NCBI GenBank assembly: GCA_963972525.1
Contig: CAXAUZ010000016.1
Span: forward strand, 1 to 64,000
Origin: Salinilacustrithrix sp003476595
GTDB taxonomy: Bacteria > Actinomycetota > Acidimicrobiia > Acidimicrobiales > Salinilacustritrichaceae
DNA length: 64,000 nt
Direction of reading: 5' to 3'
Shown: positions 51,029 through 59,727 of the stretch, in pieces
How the letters are laid out: every line of letters starts with the position of its first letter
Position numbering within the stretch: the first letter of the stretch is position 1
Translations under genes and position numbers: made by a program
Notes under the pieces: generated by a model
Seen by the model: the letters and a program-made list of their open reading frames with translations, nothing else
What the model was told of the DNA's origin: nothing
Database searches by the model: none

Positions 51029-52236
51029 GCATCAAGGTCCACGAGAGCAGCCGACGCACCCGGTTCGTCAACGCCTTCCGCAGCCACGTCCCCCCGCAGC
51101 CCCCGGGAGACGGGCGTCCGCGCCCGCCGCAGCGCCTGGAGGTGTTCGGCACCGGGACGACGTGGATCCAGCTGACGTGGAGCGCCCTCGGTCCCGGCCC
51201 GGTCGAGGTCCGCTGCGGGGACCGGTCCGTCACGGTCGACGCCGACGGCGGACCCGGCGCGGCCACGTTGACCGACCTCGCACCGGGGCGGCTCCACGCC
51301 ATCCACCTCCGCGGACCGGGCCTGCCCGGGCCGCTCCCCCCGCTGGAGGCCCGGACCCTGGTGCCGCCGCCCGGCGAGCTGCTCCACCGCATCGCCACGG
51401 TGAGCGACACCCACATCGGCTCCCGCAGCACCGGGTTCCTGCACACGATCATCGAGAAGCCCGAGCCCGACGAGGTCCACCCCGTGCGCTGCGCCCGGGC
51501 CGCCCTGCGCGAGGCGCGGGCCTGGGGCGCCGATGAGCTGATCGTGAAGGGCGACCTGGTCGACCACAGCCGGCCCGAGTGGTGGGCCCAGGCGGCATCG
51601 GTGCTCGAGGAGCTCGTCGTACCGATCTCGGTCGTGCCCGGCAACCACGAGTGGTCCGGCCGGGGCGACGGGGATCCGGCCGCCGGCCTCGCCCGCCACG
51701 GCCTGCAGCTGGTGACGGATGTGGCCCACGTGGACCGCCCCGGCGTCCGCGTGGTCCTGGTCGACAGCACGATCCCCGGTCAGGATCCCGGGCGGGTGTC
51801 CGACGTGCTCGACCGCACGCTCGACATCGCCGGCAGCACCGACCTGCCCCTCCTCGTCGCCATGCACCACCAGCCCCTGCGCTGGCGCGTCCCGACCTAC
51901 CTCCCGGCCGGCATCCCGGGCCCCGAGGCCGAGCACTTCCTGCGCGCCCTCGGCCGGGCCAACCCCCGCACCCTCGTGACCTCGGGCCACACGCACCGGC
52001 ACCGGCGCCGCCACGTCGGCCCGGTCACCATCACCGAGGTCGGTTCCACCAAGGACTTCCCGGGCACGTGGGCCGGCTACGAGGTGCACGAGGGCGGGGT
52101 GGTCCAGACGGTGCACCGCATCGCCGAGCCGTCCTGCATCCGCTGGACCGACCACACCCGACGTGCCGCGCTCGGCGTGTGGCAGCTGTGGTCGCCCGGC
52201 CGCCTCGGCGACCGCTGCTTCACCCGGACGTGGTGA
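51025..52236 (+). CDS. Calcineurin-like metallophosphoesterase
   Basis: A 403-aa protein. Residues about 40-110 form a small beta (fibronectin-III-like) domain; from about 125 the di-metal phosphoesterase has ATVSDTHIGS, VKGDLVDHS, VPGNHEW, MHHQPL and TSGHTHRHRRR, that is, every metal-binding motif. Substrates of the family range from nucleotides to phosphoproteins; none can be assigned. No signal peptide is seen. ATG 51025 overlaps the pepN stop. Confidence 0.87.
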   Translation: MSIKVHESSRRTRFVNAFRSHVPPQPPGDGRPRPPQRLEVFGTGTTWIQLTWSALGPGPVEVRCGDRSVTVDADGGPGAATLTDLAPGRLHAIHLRGPGLPGPLPPLEARTLVPPPGELLHRIATVSDTHIGSRSTGFLHTIIEKPEPDEVHPVRCARAALREARAWGADELIVKGDLVDHSRPEWWAQAASVLEELVVPISVVPGNHEWSGRGDGDPAAGLARHGLQLVTDVAHVDRPGVRVVLVDSTIPGQDPGRVSDVLDRTLDIAGSTDLPLLVAMHHQPLRWRVPTYLPAGIPGPEAEHFLRALGRANPRTLVTSGHTHRHRRRHVGPVTITEVGSTKDFPGTWAGYEVHEGGVVQTVHRIAEPSCIRWTDHTRRAALGVWQLWSPGRLGDRCFTRTW

Positions 52237-52242
52237 CGCCGC

Positions 52243-52878
52243 TCAGAGCAGGGAGGCGACGAGGGCGATCTGGGCGGCGTGGTAGGTGACCATCACGGCG
52301 ACCCGACCCCAGGCCAGGGGCTGGATGAAGCGGGTCCAGGCGATGAGGGCGTCGGACACGTAGAACGACACCGCGCCGGCCAGCGCGACCGCGCTCCCGG
52401 ACGCGCCGGCCGAGATCACCATCACGCTGATCACCAGCATGTACGCGGAGACCGGGACGGTGAGCTCGGGCTCGTCGCCGGCGCGCACGGCCTGCAGGAT
52501 CCGCTGGCCGAGCAGCGGCAGGGCCACCACGATGATCGCCACACCGGCCGCGAGACCGGACCGCGAGGTGCCCAGGATCCACAGCCCGACGATGTAGGCG
52601 ACGTGGCCGAGCAGGAACGACGCCAGGCCGGGCACGAACAGGTCCCGGGGCAGCATGAGGAACACGTCGCCGGCGAGGGACAGGACCAGGGCGACCACGA
52701 ACCACGTCCGGGCCGTGCCGTCCACGGGGTCGAGGGCCAGGGCGGCGGCGATGAGCACCACCATGGTCAGGGGCTTGGCCACGTACTCGACGCGTCGTCG
52801 GTCGGTCGCCACCGCCCACCAGTCGACGGCGGCGACCACCAGGGTGGCGGCGAGGAGCGCGATGACGGTCCCGTCCAT
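52243..52878 (-). CDS. YhhN/TMEM86 family membrane protein (lysoplasmalogenase-like)
   Basis: A 211-aa protein with eight hydrophobic segments. Family features: KPLTMVVLIAAAL near 35, LSLAGDVFLMLPRDLFVPGLASFLLGHVAYIVGL (about 67-100) with the conserved Asp and His, and SFYVSDALIA near 172 with a further Asp. Animal TMEM86B is a lysoplasmalogenase; the bacterial role is uncertain. ATG 52878 is 23 nt from the divergent neighbour's GTG. Confidence 0.85.
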   Translation of the reverse strand: MDGTVIALLAATLVVAAVDWWAVATDRRRVEYVAKPLTMVVLIAAALALDPVDGTARTWFVVALVLSLAGDVFLMLPRDLFVPGLASFLLGHVAYIVGLWILGTSRSGLAAGVAIIVVALPLLGQRILQAVRAGDEPELTVPVSAYMLVISVMVISAGASGSAVALAGAVSFYVSDALIAWTRFIQPLAWGRVAVMVTYHAAQIALVASLL

Positions 52879-52901
52879 GGCGATGGTCTACTGGACCCCC
52901 T

Positions 52902-53924
52902 GTGAGCGGCACCGACCTCGAGCACCGCACCGAGATCCGGAAGGCGAACCGCACCACGCCGATCTGGGTCGGATTGGTCGTGGTGGCGGCGATCGTCGCG
53001 CTCGTCGTCGGCAGCGGGGACGACGACGGGGAGGCCACCCCGGACCCCGGGCCGACCACCGTCCCGGCGACCCCCACCAGCGAGACGCTCACCACCACGT
53101 CACCCCGGGGGCTGCCGCCGGTGTACGGGCTCACGCCGGTGGGGGGCGAGGGTGCGCTCTTCGCGTTCTCGACCGCCACCGCGCCGTCGGGAGCCAGTGG
53201 GCTGGTCGGAGCCGAGGTGCAGGCCGTCGTGACGACCGACGACGTCGTCGTCGTGCTGGCCGGCGGCAGGGTCCTCGCAGCCGAGCCGGGCGAGCCGTTC
53301 GAGGAGGTCGTGGGCTGCTGCGTCGAGGGGCTGCACCCGTCGAACGAACCCGGCCACGTGTGGCTGCACGACGGCGCGGAGGTCTCCCTGCTGCAGCTCG
53401 AGGGCGGCGGCTCCATCACCGAGCTCGACATCGGCGACGGGGAGGTCCTCGGCCCGGCGAGCTTCGGGATCGTCGTCCTCGGCAGCGACGGGATGGTGCG
53501 CTGGCACCGACCCAGCTTCGAGCCGACTGACCTGGGCACCTCCGACGATCGCCGGGCCATCGACGCCGGGGGCGAGCGCCTCCTGGTCGCCGCGCCGGCC
53601 ACGGCTGCAGCCGACGCCCGCCTGCAGGTCTGGTCGATCACCGGCAACGGGCTGCTCGCCACCCATGCCCTCGTCGACGACGCCGGCGCCGACGGCCGGC
53701 TGTCTCCGGACGGGTCGGTGGTCCTGGTGCCGGCGCCGGGCGGCTGGGACGTGCGCGACGCCGTGACCGGCGTGCTGCACGGCACGCTGCCGAAGGTCGA
53801 CTCGCCGGTCTGGGTCGGGGGGACCCGGTTCGGCGCCACGATCGACGACCAGCTCGTCGTGTCCGACAGCGGCGTGCTGCCGTTGCGCTGGCCCGTGGCC
53901 GCAGTGGCCGAGCTGTCGCCGTGA
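52902..53924 (+). CDS. Membrane-anchored beta-propeller-like hypothetical protein
   Basis: I do not recognise a family in this 340-aa protein. A single membrane segment at about 22-38 (WVGLVVVAAIVALVVGS) follows a basic N-terminus, then a Pro/Thr-rich linker to about 70. The outer part has repeated short beta stretches such as VVVVLAGGRVLAAEPGEPFEEVVGCCVEGLHP, VWLHDGAEVSLLQLEGG, and SPDGSVVLVPAPGGWDVRDAVTG, like WD40/YVTN-type propeller blades. A surface sensor or binding protein is an inference only. GTG 52902. Confidence 0.65.
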   Translation: MSGTDLEHRTEIRKANRTTPIWVGLVVVAAIVALVVGSGDDDGEATPDPGPTTVPATPTSETLTTTSPRGLPPVYGLTPVGGEGALFAFSTATAPSGASGLVGAEVQAVVTTDDVVVVLAGGRVLAAEPGEPFEEVVGCCVEGLHPSNEPGHVWLHDGAEVSLLQLEGGGSITELDIGDGEVLGPASFGIVVLGSDGMVRWHRPSFEPTDLGTSDDRRAIDAGGERLLVAAPATAAADARLQVWSITGNGLLATHALVDDAGADGRLSPDGSVVLVPAPGGWDVRDAVTGVLHGTLPKVDSPVWVGGTRFGATIDDQLVVSDSGVLPLRWPVAAVAELSP

Positions 53925-53930
53925 GCGCTG

Positions 53931-55130
53931 CTACGACGACGCCGCAGCGACCGCCTCGTCCCAGCCGAGACCCTGCTCCAGCGCCATGCGGTAGCGCACG
54001 GTCTTGGCCGGCCAGTTCCAGCCCAGCGCGCCCGTGACCCGGCCGTCGCGCCCGTAGAGGGCCACGAAGCGCTCCTCGCCGATCGCCCCGTCGACCACGG
54101 CGAGCTGCCCGCCCTGGTCGGGCAGGGTCGGGCGTCCGGCCACCTGGACCCGGACGTCGTGCTGGTCGGACCAGAACCACGGGACCGGGTCGTAGGCCTC
54201 GGCCTCGCCGTCGCTCGCCAGCAGGCGCCGGCCGGCGGCGCGGCCCATGTCCACCGCGTTGTCCCAGTGCTCGATGCGCAGGCGCCCGTAGCGGGGGCTG
54301 TCCCAGGACGCGACGTCGCCCGCCGCGGTGATGCCGGGGGCGACGAGCGTGGTCGCGTCGCAGCGCACCCCGTCCTCGACCGGCAGGCCCGAGCCGTCGA
54401 GCCACGCGGTGTTGGGCACCACGCCGATGCCGACGACGACGAGGTCGGCCTCGATCACCGCGCCATCCGTGGTCCGGACCCCTTCCACGTGGTCGTCGCC
54501 GAGCACGGCGTCGACCCCCATGCCCAGGCGCAGGTCGACGCCGGCGGCGCGGTGCACGTCGGCGACCGCCGCACCGATGGTCGGGCCGAGCACGCGCTCG
54601 AGGGGCTGGGACAGCGGCTCGACCACGGTGACCTCGTGGCCTCGGTGGCGACACGTGGCCGCGACCTCGCCGCCGATGAAGCCGGCGCCCACCACGACGA
54701 CGCGCTCGGGGCCGGCGTCGAGGTCGGCGCGGAGCCCGAGGCAGTCGTCCAGGGACCGCAACACGTGCAGGCCGGCCCGGTCGCGGTGACCGGGCAGCCG
54801 GCGGGGCGATGCCCCGGTGGCGATCACCAGGCCGTCGTAGGGCAGGGACTCCCCGGTGGCGAGCTCCACGGTCCGTCCGTCGACGTCGAGCCCGACGGCA
54901 CGCTCCCCCACCAGCCAGTCGAGGTCCAGGTCGTCGTCGCGGGCCGCAGCCCACTCGGTGGTCGACGGGTCCTCGCCGCCCAGCACGCCCTTGGACAGGG
55001 GCGGCCGCTCGTAGGTGCGGACCGGCTCCTCCCCGACCAGGTGGATGGGGCCGTCGTGGCCCCGGGCCCGCAGCTCGGCCGCCGCCGAGAAGCCGGCGAT
55101 CGATGCGCCGACGATGACGATGTCGCGCAT
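53931..55130 (-). CDS. Ferredoxin reductase (FAD, NAD(P)H)
   Basis: A 399-aa two-dinucleotide-fold flavoprotein of the rhodocoxin/putidaredoxin-reductase type. FAD motif VIVGASIAGFSAAAELR is near 5, ERPPLSKGVL near 44, NAD motif VVVVGAGFIGGEVAATC near 145, and the FAD-closing GDVASW near 272. It passes electrons from NAD(P)H to the [3Fe-4S] ferredoxin encoded 11 nt upstream. No cytochrome P450 or Rieske oxygenase is in the window, so the final acceptor lies elsewhere. Confidence 0.93.
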   Translation of the reverse strand: MRDIVIVGASIAGFSAAAELRARGHDGPIHLVGEEPVRTYERPPLSKGVLGGEDPSTTEWAAARDDDLDLDWLVGERAVGLDVDGRTVELATGESLPYDGLVIATGASPRRLPGHRDRAGLHVLRSLDDCLGLRADLDAGPERVVVVGAGFIGGEVAATCRHRGHEVTVVEPLSQPLERVLGPTIGAAVADVHRAAGVDLRLGMGVDAVLGDDHVEGVRTTDGAVIEADLVVVGIGVVPNTAWLDGSGLPVEDGVRCDATTLVAPGITAAGDVASWDSPRYGRLRIEHWDNAVDMGRAAGRRLLASDGEAEAYDPVPWFWSDQHDVRVQVAGRPTLPDQGGQLAVVDGAIGEERFVALYGRDGRVTGALGWNWPAKTVRYRMALEQGLGWDEAVAAASS

Positions 55131-55141
55131 CGACGTGGGCG

Positions 55142-55342
55142 CTACTCGTCCTCGATGGAGATGGCCTGCTTGGGGCAGCGCTGCACGGCCTCCTCGACCT
55201 TGGGACGCAGCTCCTCGCTGGGGTGCTCCTGCAGGACGTAGAGGAAGTCGTCGTCGCGCACCTCGAACACCTCGGGGGCGATGCCCATGCAGATCGCGTT
55301 CGACTCGCACAGGTCGAAGTCGACGACCACCTTGTAGCCCAT
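55142..55342 (-). CDS. [3Fe-4S] ferredoxin
   Basis: A 66-aa electron carrier. Cys at 12, 18 and 56 (CESNAIC and RCPKQAI) gives the three ligands of a [3Fe-4S] cluster; the position of the fourth Cys of [4Fe-4S] proteins is occupied by Ala or Asn. Family members pair with P450s in actinobacteria. ATG 55342 is used; an AGAAGGGG-like purine run lies upstream. Co-transcribed with the reductase. Confidence 0.92.
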   Translation of the reverse strand: MGYKVVVDFDLCESNAICMGIAPEVFEVRDDDFLYVLQEHPSEELRPKVEEAVQRCPKQAISIEDE

Positions 55343-55411
55343 CTCGTGTGCCCCTTCTCGTTCGGCGTCCGGAGACGTCGGAGCGTAGCGGTCCCATCGG
55401 TCACCGGACGG

Positions 55412-55417
55412 CAGACT
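55412..55417 (+). promoter_or_regulatory. Predicted -10 box, leaderless YcaQ-like gene
   Basis: CAGACT followed by 6 nt and then GTG 55424. The same hexamer and spacing precede the cupin gene (61355-61360). Confidence 0.4.
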
Positions 55418-55423
55418 GCCCCC

Positions 55424-56644
55424 GTGCCCCGGCCCGCCAGCCTCTCCGCCGCCCAGGCCCGCCGAACCGTGCTGGCCGCGCAGGGCCTCGCCGCACCCCG
55501 GCCGACCGGGCGGGTCGACCGCCGCCACCTGCGATCCGTGATCCGACGGCTCGGCCTCGTCCAGATCGACTCGGTGAACGTGCTCGAGCGCGCCCACCAC
55601 CTGCCGTTCTTCAGCCGGCTCGGCCCGCACGACCGCACCCTCCTGGACCGGCTCGCGTACCGGGACCACGAGCTGTTCGAGTACTGGGGCCACGAGGCGT
55701 CGCTCATCGACGTGGAGCTCGAGCCGCTGCTGCGGTGGCGCATGGCCGACGGCCACCGCTGGAGCGGGCCAGCCACCGTCGGACACCGACGGCCCGACCT
55801 CATCGGGACGCTGGAGACCCTCGTGCACGAGCACGGGCCGGCCTCGGCGGCCGAGCTCGACGAGATCCTGGGGACCCGGCGGGACCGCACCGGGCCCTGG
55901 TGGGGGTGGAGCGACACGAAGAAGGCGCTCGAGCACCTGTTCTGGCACGGCCGGGTCGGTGCGGTGCGACGGGGCGGGTTCGAGCGGGCGTACTGCCACC
56001 CGGGCGTCACCGTCCCGAGCCACGTGCGAGACCGGCCCACGCCGACCCGGGAGGAGGCGCTGCGAGACCTGCTCCTGGTCGCGGCCCGGGCCCACGGCGT
56101 GGCCACCCCGAAGGACCTCGCCGACTACTGGCGGTTGCCCATCCGCGAGGTCCGGGCGCTGACCCCCGGGCTCGTCGCCGACGGGCAGCTGGAGGCCGTG
56201 GCGGTCGAGGGCTGGCGCGAGACCGGCCTGCGCCACCCGGATGCCTCGCTCCCCCGGCGCGTGGACGCCTGCGCGCTGGTCTCGCCCTTCGACGTCGCCA
56301 TGTGGCACCGGGACCGGGTCGAGCGCGTCCACGGGTTCCGGTACGTGATCGAGATCTACGTGCCCGAGGCCGAGCGCGTCCACGGCTACTACGTCCTGCC
56401 GTTCCTGCTCGGCGACACCTACGTCGCCCGGGTCGACCTCAAGGCCGACCGCGCCGGTCGGCGGCTCCTGGTGCAGGCGGCCTGGGCCGAACCCGACCTG
56501 GACCAGCGCGGCACCGACGAGGTCGAGGTCGCCGAGCGCCTCCGCGGTGAGCTCCGGCTGCTGGCCGACTGGCTCGACCTCGACGACGTGGTCGTCGTCG
56601 ACCGGGGCGATCTCGCCCCCGCCCTCGCCGCCGCGACGACGTGA
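55424..56644 (+). CDS. YcaQ/AlkX-type winged-helix DNA glycosylase
   Basis: A 406-aa member of the HTH_42 (AlkZ/YcaQ) family. Three winged helices make a concave DNA site. The family catalytic motif is QxQ in AlkZ or QxD in YcaQ; here it is QID at 47-49 (LGLVQIDSVNV), so it groups with the broad YcaQ/AlkX branch that removes bulky and crosslinked N-alkyl adducts. FFSRLGPHDR and LFEYWGHEASL (about 62-95) are typical. GTG 55424 fits the promoter. A palindrome starts at the base after its stop. Confidence 0.88.
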   Translation: MPRPASLSAAQARRTVLAAQGLAAPRPTGRVDRRHLRSVIRRLGLVQIDSVNVLERAHHLPFFSRLGPHDRTLLDRLAYRDHELFEYWGHEASLIDVELEPLLRWRMADGHRWSGPATVGHRRPDLIGTLETLVHEHGPASAAELDEILGTRRDRTGPWWGWSDTKKALEHLFWHGRVGAVRRGGFERAYCHPGVTVPSHVRDRPTPTREEALRDLLLVAARAHGVATPKDLADYWRLPIREVRALTPGLVADGQLEAVAVEGWRETGLRHPDASLPRRVDACALVSPFDVAMWHRDRVERVHGFRYVIEIYVPEAERVHGYYVLPFLLGDTYVARVDLKADRAGRRLLVQAAWAEPDLDQRGTDEVEVAERLRGELRLLADWLDLDDVVVVDRGDLAPALAAATT

Positions 56645-56697
56645 GCGTTCCCGGCGCGCAGATCGACCGCTCGGCGTCGATGTGCGCGCGGGGAAGC
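56645..56697. repeat. Intergenic palindrome C2 (family C, 53 bp)
   Basis: Outer arms GCGTTCCC / GGGGAAGC, core GATCGACC and GTCGATGTGCGCGC. It exactly fills the gap between the YcaQ stop (56644) and the convergent map stop (56699). Partner of 26-78. Confidence 0.72.
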
Positions 56698-56698
56698 C

Positions 56699-57643
56699 TC
56701 AGTCGGGGTGGGGGGTGAGCACCTCGGCGCCGTCGTCGGTGACGAGGATCGTGTGCTCGAACTGCGCGGTGCGCTTGCGGTCGATGGTGGCGGCGGTCCA
56801 CCCGTCGCTCCACATGACGTGCTCGTGGGCACCCACGGTGATCATCGGCTCGATGGTGAACGTCATGCCCGGCTCGATGATGTCGGTGAGGCGGGGCTCG
56901 TGGTAGTGCGGGATGTGCAGGTCGGTGTGGAACTGCTCGCCGATGCCGTGCCCGACGAAGGCCCGCACCACGCCGAACCCCTCGGCCTCGGCGTGGGTCT
57001 GGATGGCGTGGCCGATGGCCGAGAACGGCTCGCCCGGCTTGACCGCCTCGATGCCCCGGAGGAGCGATTCGTGGGTGACCTGCACCAGGCGGCGGGAGAC
57101 CTCGTCGACCTCGCCGACGAAGAACGTGCGGTTGGTGTCGCCGTGGACGCCCTCGCGGAAGATGGTGACGTCGATGTTGACGATGTCGCCGTCGACGAGC
57201 TCGCGATCGTCGGGGATCCCGTGGCAGATGATCTCGTTCACCGACGTGCAGACCGACTTGGGGAACGGGTTGTCGGGACCGCCGTAGAGCAGGGGGCTGG
57301 GGTAGGCGCCCGCCTCGATGGTGGCCTCGTGGCAGATGCGGTCGAGCTCGTCGGTGGTGATGCCGGGGCGGACCGCAGCGCCCGTGAGGGCGAGGATGCG
57401 GGCGGCCTCAGCCCCGGTGCGCCGCATGCGGGCGATGACGTCGGGGGACTTGACCGCGGGCTCGTCCCAGCGGTCGACCCGGCCCTCGACGACGTAGGCG
57501 GGCACCTCGATGGTGTCGGGGACGGGGCGCAGCGGGGAGACGGCGCCCGGTCGGACGGGCTCGAAGCTCGCCTTGTGGCAGCGCTTGAACTTGCGGCCGC
57601 TGCCGCAGAAGCACTGGTCGTTCGCCTTCATCGTGGCCGTCAC
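56699..57643 (-). CDS. map: Methionine aminopeptidase with N-terminal SEC-C zinc motif
   Basis: A 314-aa type I enzyme that removes the initiator Met. The N-terminal SEC-C motif CFCGSGRKFKRCH (Cys 11, 13, 22, His 23) resembles the SecA zinc tail and may dock on the ribosome. The catalytic part begins near 60; metal ligands are in VNIDVTIF (Asp), GDTNRTF (Asp), FVGHGIG (His), TIEPMI (Glu) and QFEHTI (Glu). GTG 57643 is chosen because TACCCT lies 7 nt before it; ATG 57631 would also keep the motif. Confidence 0.95.
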   Translation of the reverse strand: MTATMKANDQCFCGSGRKFKRCHKASFEPVRPGAVSPLRPVPDTIEVPAYVVEGRVDRWDEPAVKSPDVIARMRRTGAEAARILALTGAAVRPGITTDELDRICHEATIEAGAYPSPLLYGGPDNPFPKSVCTSVNEIICHGIPDDRELVDGDIVNIDVTIFREGVHGDTNRTFFVGEVDEVSRRLVQVTHESLLRGIEAVKPGEPFSAIGHAIQTHAEAEGFGVVRAFVGHGIGEQFHTDLHIPHYHEPRLTDIIEPGMTFTIEPMITVGAHEHVMWSDGWTAATIDRKRTAQFEHTILVTDDGAEVLTPHPD

Positions 57644-57703
57644 GGCCCCCAGGGTAACGCCGCATCCACCCGCTCCCCCGGGCGGTGTGCCACGGTCGGA
57701 TCC

Positions 57704-57973
57704 GTGGGACGCCCCACCGATGCTGCCACCAAGCGAGCCCGGACCCGACGGCGCAAGGCCCGCCGTGCGGCGACCCGGGCCACGGTCCAGCTCGTCACCG
57801 TCCTGGTCGGGGGCCTGCTCGCCGGCGGCCTGATCGTCGCCGCCGCCCTGCCGGGTGCGACCGGGCCGGTCCCGGCCGCCGCCACCACCGCGGCCGCCGC
57901 GGGGGTGGCCGTGCTGACGCTGGTGGTGGCCCGCCGGTTGCGACCGCTGGATCAGGGCCGTTCGCGCCGGTAG
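57704..57973 (+). CDS. Small membrane protein, hypothetical
   Basis: An 89-aa protein with a very basic N-terminus (KRARTRRRKARRAATRA) followed by two hydrophobic segments (about 30-50 and 58-78) joined by GATGPVPAA. It looks like a two-helix membrane protein of inside-positive topology. No family is recognised. Its last 22 bases overlap the convergent SDR gene, and there is no clear ribosome site, so it may not be a gene. Confidence 0.5.
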   Translation: MGRPTDAATKRARTRRRKARRAATRATVQLVTVLVGGLLAGGLIVAAALPGATGPVPAAATTAAAAGVAVLTLVVARRLRPLDQGRSRR

Positions 57974-58812
57974 CCCTCCCAGTGGTCCAGCGCGCTGCGC
58001 ATCAGGACCTCGTACTCCTCGAAGGTGTGGCCGTGGCGGGCGGCCACGATCAGCTCGGCGTCGGCACCGACCGGGGTCCGCAGCGGTGCGGCCGGGTCCT
58101 CGAGCACGTCGGCCACGGTCCGGGCGACGAGCGCGGGGTCCGCAGGTCCGTCGCCGCCCAGGCCCTTGGCCCGGGATTCGAGCTGCTCGGCGATCGCCCA
58201 GTAGCCCTCATGGTCCGGCGTGAAGGCCGCCGCGGTCACCGTGTTGGCGCCGAGCCCCGTGGGGAACTGGCCGGGCTGGATGGAGTGGACCCGGATGCCA
58301 GAGAGGCCGAGCTCGAAGTGGAGCGCCTCGCTGATCGCCTCCACGGCGTGCTTGGAGGCCGCGTAGATCCCGGCGAAGGGGCGGGCGATCACGCCGGCCA
58401 CGCTGCTCAGGTTGACCAGGACGCCGGCCTCGGACCGCCGCAGGTGCGGCACCGTCGCCCGCACCACGCGAAGCAGCCCGAGCACGTTCGTCTCGAACTG
58501 CAGGGCGACCTCGGCGTCGGACACCAGCTCGACGGGACCCCGCACCTCGATGCCGGCGTTGTTGACCACGACGTCCAGGCCGCCGAGGAGGTCCACGGCC
58601 TCCGCCACCCCGCGCGCGACGGAGGTCTCGTCGTGCACGTCGAGGGCGACCACGTGGACCGAGGTGCCGGCCGCCTCGCAGGCCCGCCGGAGGTCACCGT
58701 CCCGCGACGGGTCCCGCATCGTGGCCACCACGTCGTGGCCCCGCCCGGCCAGCTCGACGGCGGTGAGGAGGCCGAAGCCGCTGGAGCAGCCGGTGATGAG
58801 GACGCTGGGCAC
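57952..58812 (-). CDS. Short-chain dehydrogenase/reductase
   Basis: A 286-aa classical SDR. NAD(P) loop TGCSSGFG at 7-14, NNAG near 88, catalytic Ser (NLSSVAG) and YAASK near 150, then IQPGQFPTG. The Arg after the first glycine loop strand (ATMRDP) favours NADP. The substrate is unknown. GTG 58812 has TAGACC 6 nt upstream, so a leaderless mRNA is predicted. A family A palindrome separates it from thiD. Confidence 0.88.
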   Translation of the reverse strand: MPSVLITGCSSGFGLLTAVELAGRGHDVVATMRDPSRDGDLRRACEAAGTSVHVVALDVHDETSVARGVAEAVDLLGGLDVVVNNAGIEVRGPVELVSDAEVALQFETNVLGLLRVVRATVPHLRRSEAGVLVNLSSVAGVIARPFAGIYAASKHAVEAISEALHFELGLSGIRVHSIQPGQFPTGLGANTVTAAAFTPDHEGYWAIAEQLESRAKGLGGDGPADPALVARTVADVLEDPAAPLRTPVGADAELIVAARHGHTFEEYEVLMRSALDHWEGYRRERP

Positions 58813-58818
58813 GGCGAC

Positions 58819-58824
58819 GGTCTA
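58819..58824 (-). promoter_or_regulatory. Predicted -10 box of SDR gene, leaderless
   Basis: TAGACC on the minus strand, 6 nt before GTG 58812. Confidence 0.4.
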
Positions 58825-58843
58825 GCCGTCCCGGTGCGATCTC

Positions 58844-58900
58844 AGCACTGCCAGAACGGGAGGGCGGGTCCCCGGGCGGTCGTCCCGAACTGGCAGTGCT
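58844..58900. repeat. Intergenic palindrome A4 (family A arms, 57 bp)
   Basis: Perfect 11-bp outer arms AGCACTGCCAG / CTGGCAGTGCT and a second stem CGGGA / TCCCG. It starts 9 nt after the thiD stop and lies upstream of the SDR promoter. The arms match those of 16777-16822. Confidence 0.75.
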
Positions 58901-58909
58901 GGTGTCGCG

Positions 58910-59716
58910 TCAGCCGTCCCAGCCGAAGGCGTCGATGGGTCCGTGGCCGCCACCCAGGCGCCAGGTGCGGGCCCCGAGCAGGCCCCGGTGCACGAAGTCC
59001 TTCGCCGCCCGGACCGCGTCGAGCGGGTCGTCGCCGAGGGCGAGGCGGGCAGCCGTGGCCGCGGCGAAGGAGCATCCGGAGCCGTGGTCGTTGGGGGTGT
59101 CGACCCGGGGCAGCACCATCCGCTCGGCTCGACCGCCGACGGCGACCACGTCGACGGCATCGTCGCCCTCGTCCTCGGCGTCGCCGCCCTTGACCACGAC
59201 CGCTTCGCAGCCGAGGTCGAGCAGCGCCACGGCGGCGGCCTCCATGTCGGCGATGGTGCGCAGGGATCGGCCGACCAGGAGCCCGGCCTCGGTGCGGTTC
59301 GGCGTGATCACCCGGGCCAGCGGGAGGAGCCGGGCGACGAGAGCGTCCTGGACGTCGGGCGGGAACAGGGCCACACCGGCCGAGCTGACCAGCACCGGGT
59401 CCACGACCAGGTTCGCCAGCCGGTCGGCCTCGGCCACCCGGGCGACCACGTCCACGGTGTCGGCCGAGCCGAGGAAGCCGGTCTTGGTGGCCCGCACGTC
59501 GAGGTCGCCGAGCACCGCGTCGAGCTGGGCAGCGACGAACTCGGACGGGACGACGTGCACCGCCTCGACGGCCCGGGTGGACTGGGCCGTGAGGGCGGCC
59601 ACGGCGGTGGCGCCGTGCAGGCCGTGGGCGGCGAAGGCCCGCAGGTCGGCGTGGACCCCGGCCCCGCCGGCGCTGTCGACGCCGGCGACGGTGAGGGCGA
59701 CCAGCGGCGTCGGCAC
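58910..59716 (-). CDS. thiD: Hydroxymethylpyrimidine (phosphate) kinase
   Basis: Phosphorylates HMP and HMP-phosphate in thiamine synthesis or salvage. It is 268 aa, ribokinase fold. Hallmarks: VAGVDSAGGAGVHADLRAFAAHGLHG at the start, DPVLVSSAG near 115, TPNRTEAGLL near 140, and the anion hole DNTP-DHGSGCSF region (DTPNDHGSGCSFAAA) near 208. No thiE is adjacent and no riboswitch is seen here, unlike the thiN operon. GTG 59716 has TAGCGT 8 nt upstream; that hexamer contains the TAG stop of the MFS gene. Confidence 0.93.
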   Translation of the reverse strand: MPTPLVALTVAGVDSAGGAGVHADLRAFAAHGLHGATAVAALTAQSTRAVEAVHVVPSEFVAAQLDAVLGDLDVRATKTGFLGSADTVDVVARVAEADRLANLVVDPVLVSSAGVALFPPDVQDALVARLLPLARVITPNRTEAGLLVGRSLRTIADMEAAAVALLDLGCEAVVVKGGDAEDEGDDAVDVVAVGGRAERMVLPRVDTPNDHGSGCSFAAATAARLALGDDPLDAVRAAKDFVHRGLLGARTWRLGGGHGPIDAFGWDG

Positions 59717-59727
59717 GGTGGGCGACG

